A stretch of DNA of 64,000 bases. It comes from Viscum album (taxonomy: Eukaryota > Streptophyta > Magnoliopsida > Santalales > Viscaceae). Position 1 is the stretch's first letter; the number at the start of each line of letters is the position of its first letter. The DNA lies in assembly GCA_963277665.1 (NCBI GenBank), contig OY728123.1, positions 630,042,915-630,106,914 on the forward strand. Direction: 5' to 3'. Under the pieces are notes generated by a model. The model searched no databases and was not told the origin of the DNA. It saw nothing but the letters and a program-made list of their open reading frames with translations. Below are positions 38,421 through 52,050 of the stretch, in pieces. The position numbers and the translations under genes are program-made.

Positions 38421-38720
38421 GTTTCTAAAATAATAATAATGGCATGTTATTAAATAAATGATAATAGATTTATTGTGTCAGGATTTATAAAACAATTTTA
38501 TAATAATGAAAAGAATAAATAAACATTGAAAGAGTTGATAAAGATGATTATAACTTTTTTTGGAGACCTCCTTTGTCTTAGACATTATACATTCACAGGA
38601 AGGTGTTGGGAGAATAAAAAAATATAATTAACTAATGGAAGGAATATTTGAAGTTTTTATAAAAGGGTTTTTCAAATCTAGGGGTCATAATTATTTTGAT
38701 TAAAGTAGTATAAGAGGTTC

Positions 38721-38731
38721 CCCTTTATAAG
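38721..38731 (-). promoter_or_regulatory. TATA box of LTR M3
   Basis: Minus-strand CTTATAAAGGGG, aligned with the boxes of M1 and M2. Confidence 0.5.
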
Positions 38732-40781
38732 TGAGTGGAGGGAAATATTAAATTAATTAACTGATTTAAATTATATAAAGCCATATTATTATGAAAGTGG
38801 AAATAAATTGACATAATTTATAATATTTCACATGAAAAGGTATTAATAATGTAAACCATCAAGATATAATCATTTTACGATGCATTTTAAACTATACCTT
38901 TTGATCTAACCCCCCAATTTATTATTTTAAGCTTGACTATAACAACACATTTTTCACTCTTTAAGGGTTATAGATTCAGTTCTAAGGTGAAATGTGGTGA
39001 AAATATGGACCATGTATGAATTTTTTTGATCATTTAATATCATAATTTTCCACATTAAATATATATTTTTTGATGTATAAATTATATAATAAAATTATGT
39101 TTATCCTAAAATATCATTAAATTCATTTTTCAGAAAATGTATTTAATTTAACATGAAACACATCAAGAAAACTTTAATTAGAATATAAACAGATTTAAAA
39201 CTAATTAAACAATATAATTACCATTTAAATTCAAAGAATAATATAATTCATCAAATAATTATTAATTTTTTTTATTTTTTAAGTCACTCACCTTGATTTT
39301 TATACTCTTTGGACATACACTATATTTATATTTCATAAGCGTTGAAAGTATTTATTCCATCACTCAAAATAAAAATTAAATTAACATCATATAAATAACA
39401 TATTTTTGATTAGAAAATTATTTTAAATTAACTATGTACATCTATTAATCCCAATAAAAACATATAAGAGATATTGAAGGCAAGAGAATGTAATTTTAGT
39501 AATTATCCTTTACTTAAAATGACATTATGTTTATAATCAAAGTAAAGTCGAATTGTTTTTATAAATTTTTTAATATTTGATTATTATGGTAGAAAACCTC
39601 ACCAAATAAATAAAAATACCAGTTTTATGGACATTTAGAGGCATTATGTCATAGTTTTAGTCCTCTTTTACCAGTTTTACCTTTATTGATGTGACAATTA
39701 GTTACCACCTTTAATATTCATTTTGATGAAAAATAAAAGAGAGCTATTTACCCATTTAGAAACTAATAATTATAGTTATTTAATCTATTTTACATGATTA
39801 AAGGTATGAAATTGTAATAAATCAATTTTAATATAAATGTATAAAACAAAATGAAAACCAATTTTTAGAATATTTTTAAGACAAAAAATGAACATATAAC
39901 AAAATTATGTATAAAGGTGTTAAAATGAAATTAATTATATTATTTACAATTTAATGAATATTATTTTTATTTTATATGAAATTAAAAATATAATGTAACT
40001 TTAAAATTACTTTATTAAATGAAAATAAATTATAGCATTCCAAATATTAGTAGTTTTCACTATTCACTTAAAATTAAATCTCTTAAGAAAAATACCAAAC
40101 AAACACCGTAAGGTAATATTGATGTGATGATTTAAAAAAATTATTTCCTCAATTAAAATTTCAAATATTGGAAGAAATTTATTTTAATTTCCATACAAAA
40201 AATTCAATGTAATCCTTTTTGGAAGAAAACAGATTTTTAAAGAATAAAATGACTTTACAAAAAATTATGTTATTATTTATTTTTAATTAATCATTAAATT
40301 TTAGATATATAAAATATTTATACATATAATACATAATATGTTTATTCCAATTTATTCGACTAATTTAACATCTAGTTTATAATTGCCACATTTAAATAAT
40401 AATTTTTTCAATTATTCTGTAGTTCACATAAAAATTAGTGTTGTGTTTTAAGGAAGATATCACGTTTATTTTTCATTAAGACAATTTTCATAATTTTTAA
40501 ATTCCATCCCTAAATTAATTTTATCCCTGCAATTTTTTTATGTCGATAAACATGGGTACAATATTTGTTTTGTTGAAAGCCTTCATCGTATAATAGAATA
40601 ATGAGACCTCCATTAAGTAAGAGAAGTGGGAAAAATAATAGTTAACTAAAATAACACATAACCAGGTTACAAGATAATATTGACATTATTTTGAAGTGAA
40701 AATATTTGTATATAAGAAAAATAGTGTACTATAAATAATAGAGTGTGATAGATAATATGATTCTGCTAATGTTATTATACA

Positions 40782-42513
40782 AATAACTTTAAATCCCTAA
40801 GGGATTTATAAGAACAACAATTCCTCATTAAAAAAAATAATAGGATAAATAATTTATTTCATTATCCTTTTTGTAGAGTTCAGGTATTCATTAACTATCA
40901 AAAATGATAACAAAAGAAAATATATTTTCTTTATTTCATTTAATTTCATATTTTAAATTTATTTCTTTCATTGAGCATTGATTATTTCCGATTATATCCC
41001 ATATCATACTCTAGTGAATTCATATTCAATATGAATTTTTCATACCTAAAACATGAAAACAAACATTAAAGGAATTTTAATTTCAATTATAGAATAAAAT
41101 TATATTATTCAAATCTCTTAAAAATATCAAAATGGTTATCAAAATTTGAGATAATATCCATTATTAAAGAACCTTTATTTGAATTTAAATCACATTAATT
41201 CCAAAATCCTAAAAAATAAAACCCAATGATAAACATAAATCAATATATAAATATTTAGACATAATATGAATCAAAATAATATAGGAAAAAATTAATCTCA
41301 AAGACTAAAATGATTTGATGAAATATTTCAGTAAGATCAACATAACATTAATCTCCAAAAAAATTTATCACTCATACATACCAAAAATATATATTCTCTA
41401 ATCATATAATCTCTTAATTATACTTGATTATTCATAATTTTACTCATTTAACCTTTTTTTCTAGTTAATGTTTCAATAATAATTCTTGAATCATTCTCAT
41501 ATTAATCATAAACATTAGAGATATCCATATAGTTGATGCACTTTTAATTAATAGATTCTGTCTTGGTTAAGAAATTATGTGTATGATGTCCTCTTTCTTT
41601 TCACCTGTAATAAATTATAATTCCCTTTAAGTATTTACCTATATTGTTCTTCAAATATTATTAACATGTTTTATGTCAAAATTTTTCCTATATGGTCTTT
41701 AACACCATAACATCCATGTTACTCCACTTTTTTACTAATTGGGTGTTAGGAAGTACAGTTTGGTTTATATTGTCAATCTAAAGATGAGATATTTGGTTAG
41801 GAATAATAATAAGGTATTTTACTCTTTTACATATCCTATTTGTTTTCTTAATATGGGTAATGATATAAATACTAACCTTAATAATTTTCCTTGACATATC
41901 CATGAAGTACTTAGCTCCAACACCAACTTTACTACAATGCTACATGGGTTTGTCCATACATTTTCCATTAATTTAACCAAGTTACTTTTCCAAATAATGA
42001 AATACACTAAATTAGATTGTAAAACTATAAATTTCAAATATTAGGAAGTAATTGTAGATCTAGTAAAATAGAGAACATAAATTGAGAATTTATACATATA
42101 TTATCTTAGAATCATAATCATAGTATATTTTGTATTATTCTAAAATAATATTTTTCCTAAAATTATTAAAATGTTTCATAATGTTCATGTGAATCAAACA
42201 AGGAAAATCCACAAATTGTGTATAGAAATGTGTGTAATCTAAGGCCCAATCATTGTGCACTAATGATGATAAGGTTAATTCCCAAACTTATAATTTCAGA
42301 GTTATTACCCCTAGGTGAAGTTGTGAAATTATCCATCCACTTTCCATTATAATGTATGAGATGTATTTTCTAATAAGTCACACAATATTTTTTTTTTCAA
42401 AAACATTATGATATTATAAAATAGATAAACTTAACCATAAAATATTCTATACGATTATGTGGCCTAATATATGTTTTCTGAAATCTAATTCCCAAGGTTC
42501 TTATTAAATATCA
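40782..42513 (-). mobile_element. Internal region B between LTRs M3 and M4 (1.7 kb)
   Basis: It lies between the U3 end of M3 and the primer binding site of M4. As in region A, I can support no pol or gag motif. A minus-strand open frame at 41,819-42,037 (72 residues) is unidentified. The short length suggests a deleted or non-autonomous member of the same family as A. Confidence 0.45.
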
Positions 42514-42525
42514 TCTGATACGAAT
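42514..42525 (-). other. Primer binding site next to LTR M4
   Basis: TCTGATACGAAT directly precedes TGTAACAACTC. On the minus strand this is an LTR end (GAGTTGTTACA), a 2-3 base spacer and CGTATCAGA, matching the initiator tRNA-Met site TGGTATCAGA except at its first bases. It is the best-preserved binding site in the window. Confidence 0.72.
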
Positions 42526-42765
42526 TGTAACAACTCAAATCTAGTAACCTGGAGCTATTTTTATTAATACACATGTCAGGATATGGGGGATAAAATCCAG
42601 GAGGGTCAACTAATTTAATATTCTTAGGAGACTATATACATAACTTTTAACAACCCAAATATAGTAACCTACAGCTGGTGTCTATATTATTACCAGAGAA
42701 TATGATATAGAGGATCAAATCAATAAGGATTGATCAGTTTAGTACTCTTGAAGAACATGGTACAT
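42526..42765 (-). repeat. 120-bp direct duplication at the distal end of LTR M4
   Basis: Units start at 42,526 (TGTAACAACTCAAATCTAG) and 42,646 (TTTAACAACCCAAATATAG). Each runs through an ATAGAGG/CAGGAGG..TCAA..TTTAGTA-like end to a TACATAA phrase. M1 seems to have the same two-unit form; M5 looks single. Confidence 0.68.
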
Positions 42766-44829
42766 AAATGATTCCCATATTAAATTTGAAATATGAAACC
42801 ATATATAAGAAAAATTTATCATATCCTTTATATTATTTGTAATACCATTTCTCAAATCATATTGAATGTAAATAATTAAGGGTGTTATCAAATTCTTAGT
42901 AACTATTCAATACAACGAAAGATATCATGAGTATATATGGAAAAATAAAGATGGTAATGTAAATAACTAAAAACACATACACGTTAATCAATAACATAAC
43001 CTTAAAAATCATCAATGGATACTATCATTGCAATAATCTCCTGGATAATAATGAATTAATTCACAATGATGTAAATTATTATTATTTGATATCATTATCT
43101 CAAACATCATTATATCATTATAATTGAGGCCTAATTACAAATTAGTTTAATGGATGGGTATGTATACACTAAAACCCAATTTAATAAGGCTATCCAACTT
43201 TTTCTCTCATGAGACATATTAATGACATGATGGGATATATAGAAGTTTTCCCCAACCATCACTACATGACCAATGCATTGCTCATATATTGAATAATTAA
43301 ATTAATTAATAATCAACATTCCTTATGAATTATTATTTGTATTTATTAGAGAATATGAAATATTAATATATCTCAATTCAATCAAATAACATTCATTGAA
43401 AAGAACTATATATATAAATGAAATACAATTTAGAAAAATATCATATTCATGACACAAAAGGTATGGTTATTTATGGGAAATATAATACCCAACAAAAAAT
43501 GATCATAATAAGGTGAATGTTTTAAGAGGATGTTATTGAACAATAAATTAATAAGAGATTACAAATGAACATCAATTAATATAAAATGATGGTTTTTTAG
43601 TTAAATATTTTTTTGGAAAATAAACTAAAATGGAATAGAATCATTATAATATGTTTTCTATTGTTTAATTGAAAACATAAAAATCTTACTGAAGATGAAA
43701 AATATCATAAAATGGTTATGGCATAAAAAATGTCTATTGATGCCATATTCGTTAAAATAAAATATTACTTTTTAATTTATATAATGAAAATTGAAAATGA
43801 TCCATTTGAAAAACATTATAATGATTACATTAATACATTTTAAAAAGTCAAGGATAACACTAAATTTTTTAATAAATTATTTGAGTAAATAAAATTGACT
43901 TCTGTAAAATATGTTAAAAAATATGGACATAGAAGAGAATTATATATGATAAAAATTAGAAATAAATTCTTCCTTTTTCTTAATAATTCTTATTATTCAA
44001 GTTACAATGAGAAGATAATTTTTATGAAAATAAAGAAAATAAATATATATCCAGTAAATAATAAAATAGATGGTGTTTATGAATTATAAATTACAAGATT
44101 CCTTTAATGAAAAATATATGAAATCGAAGAAAAATGATATTGTAAAATAAATTCTTACCTATTTAGTAACATTTACGTTATAACTATATGTAATTTTGAA
44201 TTGAATCATATATTATTATAAATATATATATATATTATTGTTATATACATTAAATGGGTAGTACACACACCACATAAATGTAAATTGGTTCATAATACAA
44301 AAAATATCTTAATGGAGTAGAAATTGAGACTAAATCCCTTTAAAAGATATTATATTTTATGTAGGATTTATTAAACGAAATGATTATTTTTAAAAATTGG
44401 GAATAAAAAAATTATAAATACATAATAATATAGTAATTTAAAATTTCACACATAAAAAGTGCATAACATAGTTAATGAAGTGTTAGTATAACCCAATGAA
44501 TGGAATTTTAGATATGAAACCCCTTAACTCAAATAAGACTTTTATAATAAGTGATTTTAACCTATCATATTATAAAATCATATTTAATATATATACATGC
44601 CTGATCTATATACATATCTATAATATCACTTGTGATCCACTTATAACATCTAATCACCTATTTTACAATAATATTTTATTATTATCATTATTTTTAATGT
44701 TAAGTGCTTTATTTTTATTGAATGTTTTGATATAGTAGTTATGGTCCTTATATATTGATAATGGTTTTATAATATCTATCATTTCAAACACGATTTAATT
44801 ATTTAATATATTATATACATATATATAAC

Positions 44830-45100
44830 CATCAATTAAAAACATACATGAAAAAATAATCACATTTATTTGTATTAATGGTAGACCGTATGCACATACG
44901 AGAAATGATATGATCATTTTTAATGGGTGGGAAGGTAAGGAAGTATATTTTATATTATAATTATAAAATAATATAAATATTTTTTTTATATTCATCATAT
45001 CTATCCTTATGAAATTCCATGTTAGGATGATGTGGAAAAAAATTACATTTGTTTGTGAAGCGCTAGTTCTCTATTAATAGGAGAAAAGGTTTTATTTAGA
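44830..45100 (-). repeat. ~185 bp tandem array in LTR M4, two units
   Basis: Units near 44,860 and 45,045. Unit 1 holds a perfect short dyad, CGTATG-CA-CATACG (44,887). Only two units remain before similarity to the array is lost. Confidence 0.55.
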
Positions 45101-45429
45101 ATTTGAGGGAGAATGAGATGGATAAACTTATTACATAAACATAATAACGTCTTAGTATATGTGAGAATTTGTTATCACTATATTTTACTTCTTAGGACAT
45201 AATTTAATTATTTCAATGAAGAATGAAAATTAATATACATTGTGAAAATGATCACATATTCTTTGAAGGATATCCTTTAGATATCCACTTTACAAATTGA
45301 AGGATAGTTTTTTTTGAATTAGAAGAACCTCTTAAAACATGGGTATTTATTTTTATAAGAGTTTTTATCAAATATTTTGGAGATAAGTGGCTCTAGATAG
45401 TCAATATAATATATGATAAATGGTAGCCT

Positions 45430-46780
45430 TTTATTGTGATTGAAAAGACCCAAATGGATTAAAAAAATGGTTTAAATACTAGAAATCCATTTTTTTGTGA
45501 ATTTAGAGAAGTGTAATGGATCGATCATGAGAGTTTATATGTGATAATATACTATTCTTTATTTTTATGGATGAACCATAAGAGGAAAAGGACTAGTTGT
45601 ATAAGATCGAACAGATCTTAGACATCCTAGATCCACATTAGAGTAATACAGTGAAGTATTTGGAGTTGAGACAGGAGTATCCAAGTAAAAAATGGTGGAT
45701 TCCATGGTTTAGATGGATATGAATGTGTTCTTGGATTGTAAGGGTTTCCAAAATCTCTTATTTCATAAGGTATCTGATTATGGAAAAGTCTCTAGTGTTC
45801 CTCTCTTTGTAGAAGGGGGAATGTTTCATGTCACCATAAACTATTTAGTTCATGGGGATGGTTTAATTTTTTATATAGGTGGTAAATAATGACCATGCGA
45901 TGTATCAAAAATACCTATATGGTTTATAGTTAGATATATGATATCATATTTTTACATTTAATCTTTTCACGAATATAGACAATGTAGATAGGGAAATTAT
46001 AGTAGGGATAAATATAGTAGGCAAGGATGGTTATCATTCCCTTTATCTTTCACTTAGTGGTAGCATTAGTGGCACACATGGGAAAAGAAGAAGTGGATAG
46101 ATCCTTTCATGATTGGTGGTAGTGGTTGTTAGCTATATTCTACCTATGAACCTTTACATACAACAAGTAGTGTGCTGCTGACTCACTACCAAAAAAGAAA
46201 TATTGGGCACACATAGTGTTCTTGTTATACACCTGTAAGTATGTATAACAGTTTTTGGTTCTATGTCAATTTGCAACATTCCATTCAGGATATTTCTATA
46301 CCTCCTTATAGCCAGGTAACATTGTGTCTAAAGAACACTATGGTTTAGTTAGATTCTTTATAGACTACTAGGATCAAGACGTAGTACTCAATAGTTAAGA
46401 ACATTCATATAGTAGATTTGTTATTGGGGGAGGTAGACATGAGTCTAGTTACTGTAAGAGGCTCCATATTTAATTCATCTTCAGTAATGACTTCATTATT
46501 TGGTAGACGTGCCTCCAACTCATTTATATCTATTATTTTGGTTGATATGTATAAAATTTCAACGGAGTTCATGTCCTTCTTATTATGTTAGTGTCACCTA
46601 TTGGGAACAAGAAAAAGTTTGGATTTCAATGTAAATCTTGTTTTTTATAGATGTTTGATGTGGAGTTAGTTCGAGATTTTCATGCTCTCGATTTTGATCT
46701 TTTTTGATTTGTCACAGGGATAGAATTTCTTATTTACCATCTCATTAAGGTTGATTTTTTATCGTTGGTTGGTCTCATTT
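45430..46780 (+). pseudogene. P2 remnant: gag region (unreadable) and protease
   Basis: The part from about 46,430 reads as the aspartic protease region of a gypsy element. A run ending FGRRASNSFIS (about 46,500-46,530) sits where the family has the D-S-G-A-S-H-S-F-x-S active site, so the catalytic Asp is gone. The LVDMYKISTEF phrase follows, and after a frameshift a DFHALDFDLF...GIEFL stretch matches the conserved DLVELDMxDFDVILGMDWL position. The upstream 1 kb should be gag, but stops and frameshifts leave nothing I can assign. The protease normally cuts the Gag-Pol polyprotein. Confidence 0.6.
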
Positions 46781-46899
46781 AATTTATTTGATATGTTATT
46801 TAGGGTGTTTCATGGAGAGTGGGATCCATTGTCTGGCCATACAGGACCTTATCGACTGATGCTTGGGAGTTTGTCATCTGGTTTTGTAGTTGAGTCTGA

Positions 46900-47690
46900 T
46901 GAAAATTCTTTTATTGTTAATTTTCTCTAATATATTTGGGATTTTCAAAAAATTTCCCAATATATTTTCCGTATTCATCCTCCTAAGATGGAGGTAACGT
47001 TTATGATTTACTTGGTTCTATGTTTGTATACAATTTCCATTCCCTCTTGTCATATAGAACCAGAAGAGTTGAAATATCTCACGATTTAGTTGGATGATCT
47101 AATGGAGATTGTTTTTGTACACCATAGTGTTTCATCTTTGGTAGCTAATATTCTATTTTCCAAGAATCCTTAAGGTTCACACTGAATTTTAATGTTTTAT
47201 CGGAAGACAAACATGGAGATGGTTATGAATTAGTTTCATTTTCCTTATATCTATAATTTTTTTGACCAGTTAATTGGGGAAAGGGGGTTGTTAATGATCG
47301 ATCCTTGGTTAGGATATATATAAATCAGATTTCAGTGGTAATATATAATGAATAATAATTTTAAGATAATGTGTGGTTGTTATGAATATATTGTTTTTAC
47401 ATTTGGTTAGAATAATTCTCATGATGATTTTGTGGATTTTATAAACCAAATGTTCCTTGATTATCTCATCAGTTTTTTCATAGTGTTTTTAGATGATATT
47501 TTCATTTATTGGAGATCCAAGCATGATCCTGGGAATTATTTGAATTTCATTTTAGAAACCCCAAGGAGTAACCATTTGTATAGAATTATTTCAAAATATA
47601 ATCTCTTGAACCAAGAAGTGGAGTTCTTGGGGAATGAGATTTATGATCATAGATTATTAGTTAATTCTAAAAAAGGTAATGGATGAATAG
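46900..47690 (+). pseudogene. P2 reverse transcriptase remnant
   Basis: Motifs in family order can be followed across stops and frame changes: an ISIPSCHIEPEELK-like phrase (PISIPPYRMAPAELK position) near 47,030-47,080, FFDQLIGERGLLMIDPWLGYI (finger/palm, 47,260-47,320) and a YGHYEFLVMPFG-like stretch (about 47,380). Then a continuous frame from 47,432 runs through FLDD (47,486-47,497), the intact catalytic Asp pair, to EVEFLGNEI. The frame stops at 47,684-47,686. It is shorter and more broken than a working enzyme. It lies upstream of RNase H as in all gypsy elements. Confidence 0.88.
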
Positions 47691-48300
47691 TCATGGGAAG
47701 ATCCATAAAATTTCTTTTATATTTGGAACATTATTAGTCTATATGAATAATTTCGTTGATTTGTCAACGATTTATCAAAGACTCCGTCACCATTGAATAA
47801 TATTACTAGGAATGTTATGGAATTATCAAGGGTTAGAATATTTTAGTTATTATTTCAATGAGAATAAATGAATTCTAAGATCAAATAATATTCTGATCTT
47901 TCTAGAGCTTGGTTTGGGATATATGGTTTTATGTGATGCTTCTGGAGTTGATTTGGGTTTCATGATCCTATAGGATGATTATTTAATGTCTTATATATCA
48001 CACATTCTTTAACCATAACAAAAACATTTCCCCTCTCATTATTTAGAGATTTTTCATAGTTATGAAAGCACTTCAATTCTAGAAACAATATCTTTTTAGA
48101 TAAAGGATGATGGCATTTTATTAAAATAGGACACTGGGGAATATATTTTATTAGAAATAATTGAATCTTAGATAGAGGTATTTGGTGAAATAACTTCAGA
48201 TGTTCAACTTGGACATCGACTACACCTTAGAGAAGGGGAATTTCATTACCGATTCACTCATCAGGAAAGTACTATCATTGTCTATTATGGAATCGAAGTA
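47691..48300 (+). pseudogene. P2 RNase H and tether remnant
   Basis: GYMVLCDASGVDLGF around 47,915-47,955 matches the GxVLYTDASxxGLG start of the RNase H with its first Asp kept (CDAS, 47,932-47,943). LMSYISHIL follows at the YASRQLK position. A YLVK.LQMFNLDIDYTLEKG phrase (about 48,180-48,240) matches WLExLKDYDxxIxYHPGK and leads to a decayed DALSRK box. Stops interrupt every section. Confidence 0.82.
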
Positions 48301-48379
48301 AGTGTGTAACCTTTAGGTATATTCACTTAGTTGAACCTGGATGCTCAAGGTGATGATTCTTGTATGGTTATGACCAGTG

Positions 48380-49865
48380 TTTAGTTATCATCATCTCTCC
48401 CTGAGTACATTCTGTGTGGTCAAAATTAAGATGATGAGTTGATGGGAATTCTTGAAACCCTTTATAGCAGGGATACCATTTCTGGTTGGTGCCTCCCTTC
48501 AGATGACATTCTCTATTTTAAGGATCAGTTTTTCATCATAGAATATGCGAGGAGATCAATTTAACTAACAGTCAAAGTTCTTCATGGTCCATCCATTTGT
48601 CCAACATGGTGGTGAATTATAGAATGACATGGGAATTATGGTAGCTGATTATGAATTTCGACATTGCAGATTATGTGTCCCACTATTACACATTACAATC
48701 AATAAAGGTAAAGGATTTGAAACCCTTTGGTTTACTTCATCCTATTTTAGTTTTGGTTTGTAAAATTTTCTTGAGTTCTATTGGATTTTTGGTTGCTTAC
48801 CATAGACTCTTTAATTGAGGAATTATTTTTTTTGGTGTTTGATCAGTTCAAAAGTTCATCTCAATTCATTCTAATCAAGAACACTAAAAGATTTGATTTC
48901 ATGGGAACATTGTTTATATATAAGAGATCATGATTTTACATGGGATTATATTGGCAATTTTATCATATAAGGATCTTAGGTTTAAATTGAGGTTCTATAA
49001 GAGTCACCAAGAGTCTATGGAGAATCATGTTATGTTGAGTACAAATTATCATCTACAGACAGAAAAAAAATCATATCATGCAATTCAGATCTAGTATAAT
49101 ATAATCTATGCCTACATCTGGGATTTTATTGGATCATGGGGTAACCATCTGGGACTAATTGAGTATTCTTATTATAATGTTTATCATTAATCAGTCATAA
49201 TGTATCCCTTCAAGGATTCAAATAGTTTCCTATGAAGATCACCACTTCATTAGAATGTAGTGGTTGAGGCCTCTATAATATGACCAAGTATCATTGGTGA
49301 TATGTTGGCGAGGATTATAATTTTACATCATCATATGGTTACCACTCAGAGAAAAAAAATATTCGGATCTATGGGATCGTCCTTTTGAGATTTAAATTGG
49401 GGATCATGATTTCTAGAATGTTTCTATTTAGTTAGATCAGTAGTATCTTAGAATATAAGGAAATTTTGATCCAAGATATTTTAGACCATTTTAGGTCACT
49501 CAGTGAATTGGGATAGTTTCTTATGAGTAGAAATTGGTATTTCATTTGATGGGTATTCATGATGTTTTCTGTATATTTTGGATTAGAAAATAACATAATG
49601 AACCCTCTGAATTTTTTATTTGGGAATAGATCGAGTTTGATCAAGACATTTATTTTGTCTAGTATCCCATGGATATCATGGTATCTTATGTGAAATTATG
49701 GCATATAAATTAAATTAAATTGATTAATATTTTATTAAGACACATATAAATTATCATGAGACTTGGTAGAGTGAATCATTGATGAGGTTTTAATTATCTC
49801 AACTTTTTCCACACATCACTCAAATGAATTACTTCATTGGTACATAAATTCTTATAGTTGGGATT
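48380..49865 (+). pseudogene. P2 integrase and chromodomain-tail remnant
   Basis: The zinc-binding end is seen as CRLC near 48,670. A VFDQFKSSSQFI stretch (about 48,840) matches VxVDRxTKSAHF, retaining the first core Asp. SYKDLRF (48,965) stands for SDRDPRF, with the second catalytic Asp replaced by Tyr. STNYHLQTEKKSYHAIQ (about 49,040) stands for the YHPQTDGQSERTIQ box with its Glu lost. GSWGNHLGLIEYSYYNVYH (about 49,135) matches GSWDxHLPLxEFAYNNSY. A GPF/VHNVFH-like tail is barely readable at 49,440-49,600. The region ends at the LTR start. Confidence 0.82.
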
Positions 49866-52050
49866 TTTTAACATCTTGTGACCTTATCTGAACAATTATC
49901 ATATATATTTTCCATTCCCACATTGTTTGGGTGTGTTTTCGAGATTCTGGGGATGGATAACATTTTCTAGGGAAAATGATCTAATGTTTTGGGATGTCTA
50001 TTTTTTTAAATTAATGGAATATGGGTATACGTGTTTCAAAGTACGTTTATGATTCTCCTAGAGTTTAGGGAACTATGTAGATGGTTTTTCTATAGGAAAA
50101 TATAATGTTTTTAAGTTTTTTAGTCATTAATGGTTTAAACATCATGTACTAGTTTTCAAGAATATATTATGACTTTTTTCCAAAAATTAATGTTTTAAAC
50201 ATTTTCAAAATGGTTCATATCATGAAATAGAAAAAAACCCAGTCTTTTAAACCAATGAAATATTTTTTTCAGCATATTTTGATTCCATGGATTTCCGATC
50301 ATGAAATATGGATTCATAACATGTAATTATAATAGAATATAATTTATTTGGTTCCAAATTTGTTTTTATTTTTTTAATTTTCATGAAACCATATTATCAG
50401 AGACCTTGGATCTCTCCTAGAATATTTTGGAGACCTTCTCTCTTTTTGAGATGTTTTTTTCAATGAATAATCATCATTTTTATTACAATACATTTCATTA
50501 GGTGAGTAATCCTTCTGATTTATCATTTATATTGATCACAATATCCCTAATTACCTATATTTATGGATATGTTTATATGTGATGATAATGTCCAAGATCC
50601 TTTCATGATTTATTATTTTGTCTTCCTCTGAAGGTTGAGCCTCGTGCTTTTTGTGGTGTGGCATGCTAGTTTCTTTAAGGTATGTTGCAACCTATCCTCT
50701 CCCAAGCTCTTTTCTTGTTGAATTAATTTTGAAATGACAGGGTTGATTATACGGGAAATTTTCTATGATTTATTTATTCTATATTAGTTTATCCCATTGT
50801 GGGATTGTGTGATCTAAGTTTGGGGTATGTGATTTCATCTCTAGCCTTTATTGAATATACCACACTGATCCATATTCTATAAATTATTTTATAAATGAAT
50901 TTATAAGATGGTATATTATGCATATAAATGGGGTTTTGATAAAAGATAGGTTCTATATTTTTTATGTAAAAGAAAATATATTTTTAAATAATTATGAAAC
51001 TGATTCATGAAATGCTTTTCAGTGCAATATTTTTAAGAAATTAATTTTGAAAATGTAACACATGGGTGGATTTGGGTACTTTGTGAAAAATATATTAATA
51101 GTCCTCATCTATTGGTACTATTAGGGGGGGGGGTTCAATCATGGGGTATTCCTCTAATCCTTAGGGTTGTTTATAAGGACTTGTTATACACTATTGAGAG
51201 GTTTATATTCTAGATTCTTTCTCTACACTCTAGATTTGATGCATACGGATATAAGATTTATTAAAACATATTTCTATGATTAGGTACTGGTGACTTTGAT
51301 TGAATGAACTCTAGTGATTTTTTACATGATCTTACCTACGATTTTTTTACATTTTGTTGTTATGATTTGATATACATGATTTTATTTTACTTATTTCATG
51401 TGTATCAAATGATTTGAAAATATTTTACTTTATTTATTAAGAAGTATGGAAAAAGGGTAATTTTTTTACTATTGGGTTGATATAAAAATAATTTAATGAT
51501 TTATCATTCATTGATTTATTTAAAATTAATCATTTTTACAATATTATACAGAAACATGATACGGAACACCTATGAGGGGTCCAACAAATCGAATTCGGAT
51601 CAAACACTATGCACTAATTTGGTTGTGTGTAGACATTTATATATCTATTGATGTAGAGAAAAGAAAAGTTCCATAGTGAGGTGGAATGGAATCTATCAAC
51701 CATGTATTAGTAAATGTTAGTGAGAAAGTAGGTGTTTTACCAAAATATAAGATGGAGTTGTTGTTTCAGTTTTAATTTTCCTTTCTTATAGGACGTGTAT
51801 CTTGGAGATTGTTTAGTTACTTTTTAGTTGTATCACTTTTGTTGTTTCCAAATTATTATGACATATATTCCTTATTTTAGACTGTGATTATTTTTTCTAA
51901 TCATATATATATATATATAAGTCATGTTTCCTTTTTAAGTTTGGTAAAAATGGTTCCCTTTAGTGGTTTTTGATTCTCAGATTCATATCGCCAGACTATG
52001 AGGACGAGGAACACCCTTTTGGTATATGATGGTTCGGGTCAGGTGCTAGG
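49866..52050 (+). mobile_element. P2 3' LTR (about 2.2 kb)
   Basis: A GTTGGGATTT purine-biased stretch precedes TTTAACATCTTGTG, aligned with the P1 tract and TGTAACACCC start. The likely end is the GGTTCGGGTCAGGTGCTA phrase (52,031-52,048), like the GTCGGGTC-TTACA end of the family. An alternative end is about 52,070. A G10 run lies at 51,124-51,133 and a (TA)n run at 51,903-51,919. It is not obviously similar to the P1 or M LTRs, so P2 is a separate family. No 5' LTR of P2 was found. Confidence 0.55.

Larger units (their letters stand above)
35600..40781 (-). mobile_element. LTR M3 of the array (about 5.2 kb, ends approximate)
   Basis: Homology to the other M copies is clear in the middle. 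A TTTCTCATAAG...TTCATTGAGGGTCGATATA phrase (36,361) matches 21,722. An inner primer-binding-like CTAACCTATTTGGTTACTTTT lies at 37,242. The ~185 bp units (37,940-38,420), the TATA box (38,721) and the U3 TTTTCACTATTCAC phrase (40,055) are present. The U3 end is placed at GTTATTATACA (40,781) by comparison with M1; the polypurine tract beyond it has decayed. The distal end is inferred from the common length only. Confidence 0.6.
42526..45410 (-). mobile_element. LTR M4, distal part (left of the P2 insertion)
   Basis: It starts at TGTAACAACTC after the binding site. It then follows M1 and M2: CTCTCATGAGACATATTAATG (43,204), inner primer-binding-like ATTCTTACCTATTTAGTAAC (44,151), two ~185 bp units (about 44,860 and 45,045) and AGAACCTCTTAAAAC (45,328), corresponding to 24,515 in M2. 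Similarity fades at about 45,400, where gypsy element P2 begins. The rest of the U3 lies at 52,050-53,062. Confidence 0.65.

Noticed and set aside
40789..40807. Palindrome TAAATCCCT-A-AGGGATTTA next to the M3 end
   Set aside because: Not found at the ends of the other M LTRs, so probably chance.
51124..51133. G10 run in the P2 LTR
   Set aside because: Odd in such AT-rich DNA but a single homopolymer; could be a polypurine relic or an assembly artefact and supports no claim.
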